Shown here: positions 63,380 to 64,000 of the stretch, in pieces | How the letters are laid out: every line of letters begins with the position of its first letter | Position numbering within the stretch: position 1 is the stretch's first letter | Origin: Ferribacterium limneticum | GTDB taxonomy: Bacteria > Pseudomonadota > Gammaproteobacteria > Burkholderiales > Rhodocyclaceae | DNA: 64,000 nt | Reading direction: 5' to 3' | NCBI RefSeq assembly: GCF_020510565.1 | Contig: NZ_CP075189.1 | Coordinates: 124,001-188,000 of the forward strand | Made by a program: the position numbers and the translations under genes | Notes under the pieces: generated by a model | Seen by the model: only the letters and a program-made list of their open reading frames with translations | The model's database searches: none | What the model was told of the DNA's origin: nothing

Positions 63380-64000
63380 GCGGCGCTGGCGCAGTCCATG
63401 ATGGCGCGCGCTGCCTGCGTGATGCCATCGGTTTCCGGTAGCGGCGACGGTGATTGCGCGAGAATGTTTTCAAGGGCTGCCGCGAGTTGTCCGTATTCCA
63501 GTTGTGCGGCGCTGATCTCGAAACAGCGGCCGTTCGCCTTCAGCCATTCGATCAGACAATCCTGCTCCGGCCAGTTTTCGCGCCGCTGGTAGATGACCGG
63601 CGTGCCGTTGCAGGCGGCTTCGGTGAAGGTGCCATAGCCGGGCTTGGTGATGACGGCATCGACCGAGCAGAGCAGGTCGGTGAAGTTCAGGCCGAAAGAT
63701 TCGCTGGCGATCGCATCGGGGTGCCGGCACTGCCATGCGGCCGGCACCAGCCAGCGGATGCCGTTCAGGCGCGGCCAGCTTTCCACCGGCAGGCGATGGG
63801 CGATGCCGCCCATGGCAATCAGGATGGCTTTGTCCCTATTCAGGCCGAGGTCGCGGCGCGTGCCGAGGGCGGCGATCGGGCCGACGGTCTGCACATTGGT
63901 CAGTGCATCCATCGCCATGCCTGGCGTGACGCGCAGGAAGGCTTGCGCCGAGCGGTAGGCGGTGAGCATCTCGGCGTGAATATTCTTGGCCCAGGGCTGA
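63376..64000 (-). CDS. unidentified GT-B/MurG-like protein, C-terminal part
   Basis: The reading frame stays open to the right edge of the window (QPWAKNIHAEMLTAYRSAQAF continues into it), so the gene starts beyond it. The visible 208 residues resemble the C-terminal half of GT-B sugar transferases: ILIAMGGIAHRLP, then VDAVITKPGYGTFTEAACNGTPVIYQRRENWPEQDCLIEWLKANGRCFE. The second block matches the donor-binding region of MurG-like enzymes. It is convergent with maf, overlapping by 4 bp. Family and substrate are uncertain. Confidence 0.65.

Overview
The window looks like a chromosomal segment of a facultatively anaerobic betaproteobacterium, most likely of the order Rhodocyclales (Dechloromonas/Azonexus-like). 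This is an inference from gene content and order, not from a database match. It is GC-rich with tightly packed, often 4-nt-overlapping genes, a class I PHA synthase, mreBCD-mrdA-mrdB-rlpA in beta-proteobacterial order, an anaerobic ubiquinone operon (ubiUVT), and LiuR-type control of isovaleryl-CoA breakdown. No rRNA, tRNA, CRISPR array or insertion sequence was recognised.

Layout. 0-8 kb: end of a liu (leucine/isovalerate) locus with its MerR regulator, an MBL-fold hydrolase, phaC, a MoaD-like protein, ubiUVT under a likely FNR box, and a receiver-ATPase signalling protein. 8-14.6 kb: the rod-shape operon on the minus strand. 14.7-18.4 kb: gatCAB with a lipoprotein gene inserted. 18.4-25 kb: pyrE, xth, a YqjD/E/K envelope cluster, ampG, and metXW behind a SAM-II-type riboswitch and a terminator. 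25-31 kb: a c-di-GMP and outer-membrane sensing cluster (PilZ-STAS, TonB receptor, GGDEF/degenerate EAL, periplasmic binding protein), then SCO1. 31.8-45.7 kb: a cobalamin region with bluB-cbiB-cobC-btuF-btuF2 (minus strand, cobalamin riboswitch), cobQ, cobU, and cobT-cobS (plus strand, second cobalamin riboswitch) with a cobC phosphatase further on. It is interrupted by a histidine kinase/receiver-TPR pair and a lone HEPN (AbiU2-like) gene. 45.7-55 kb: msbA and a variable LPS/O-antigen cluster. 55-64 kb: polA, a LOG-family gene, thrB, two BPSS1780-type membrane proteins, nadD-rsfS-rlmH-maf, and the end of an unknown transferase-like gene.

The most striking non-gene signal is a dispersed repeat of about 36 bp. 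At least 14 recognisable copies lie on both strands. Each has a core close to CCGGTTGACCGTGGGAAT flanked on one side by two A/T-rich tracts about one helical turn apart. Most copies lie inside genes and are read in frame (often giving TVNRK or LTV in the protein) in polA, gatA, gatB, cobQ, nadD, rlpA, bluB and others. One copy supplies the start codon and signal peptide of a BtuF protein, and another supplies the stop codon of a glycosyltransferase. The architecture resembles DNA uptake signal sequences of naturally transformable bacteria. That is my leading hypothesis; an RPE-like coding repeat is the main alternative.
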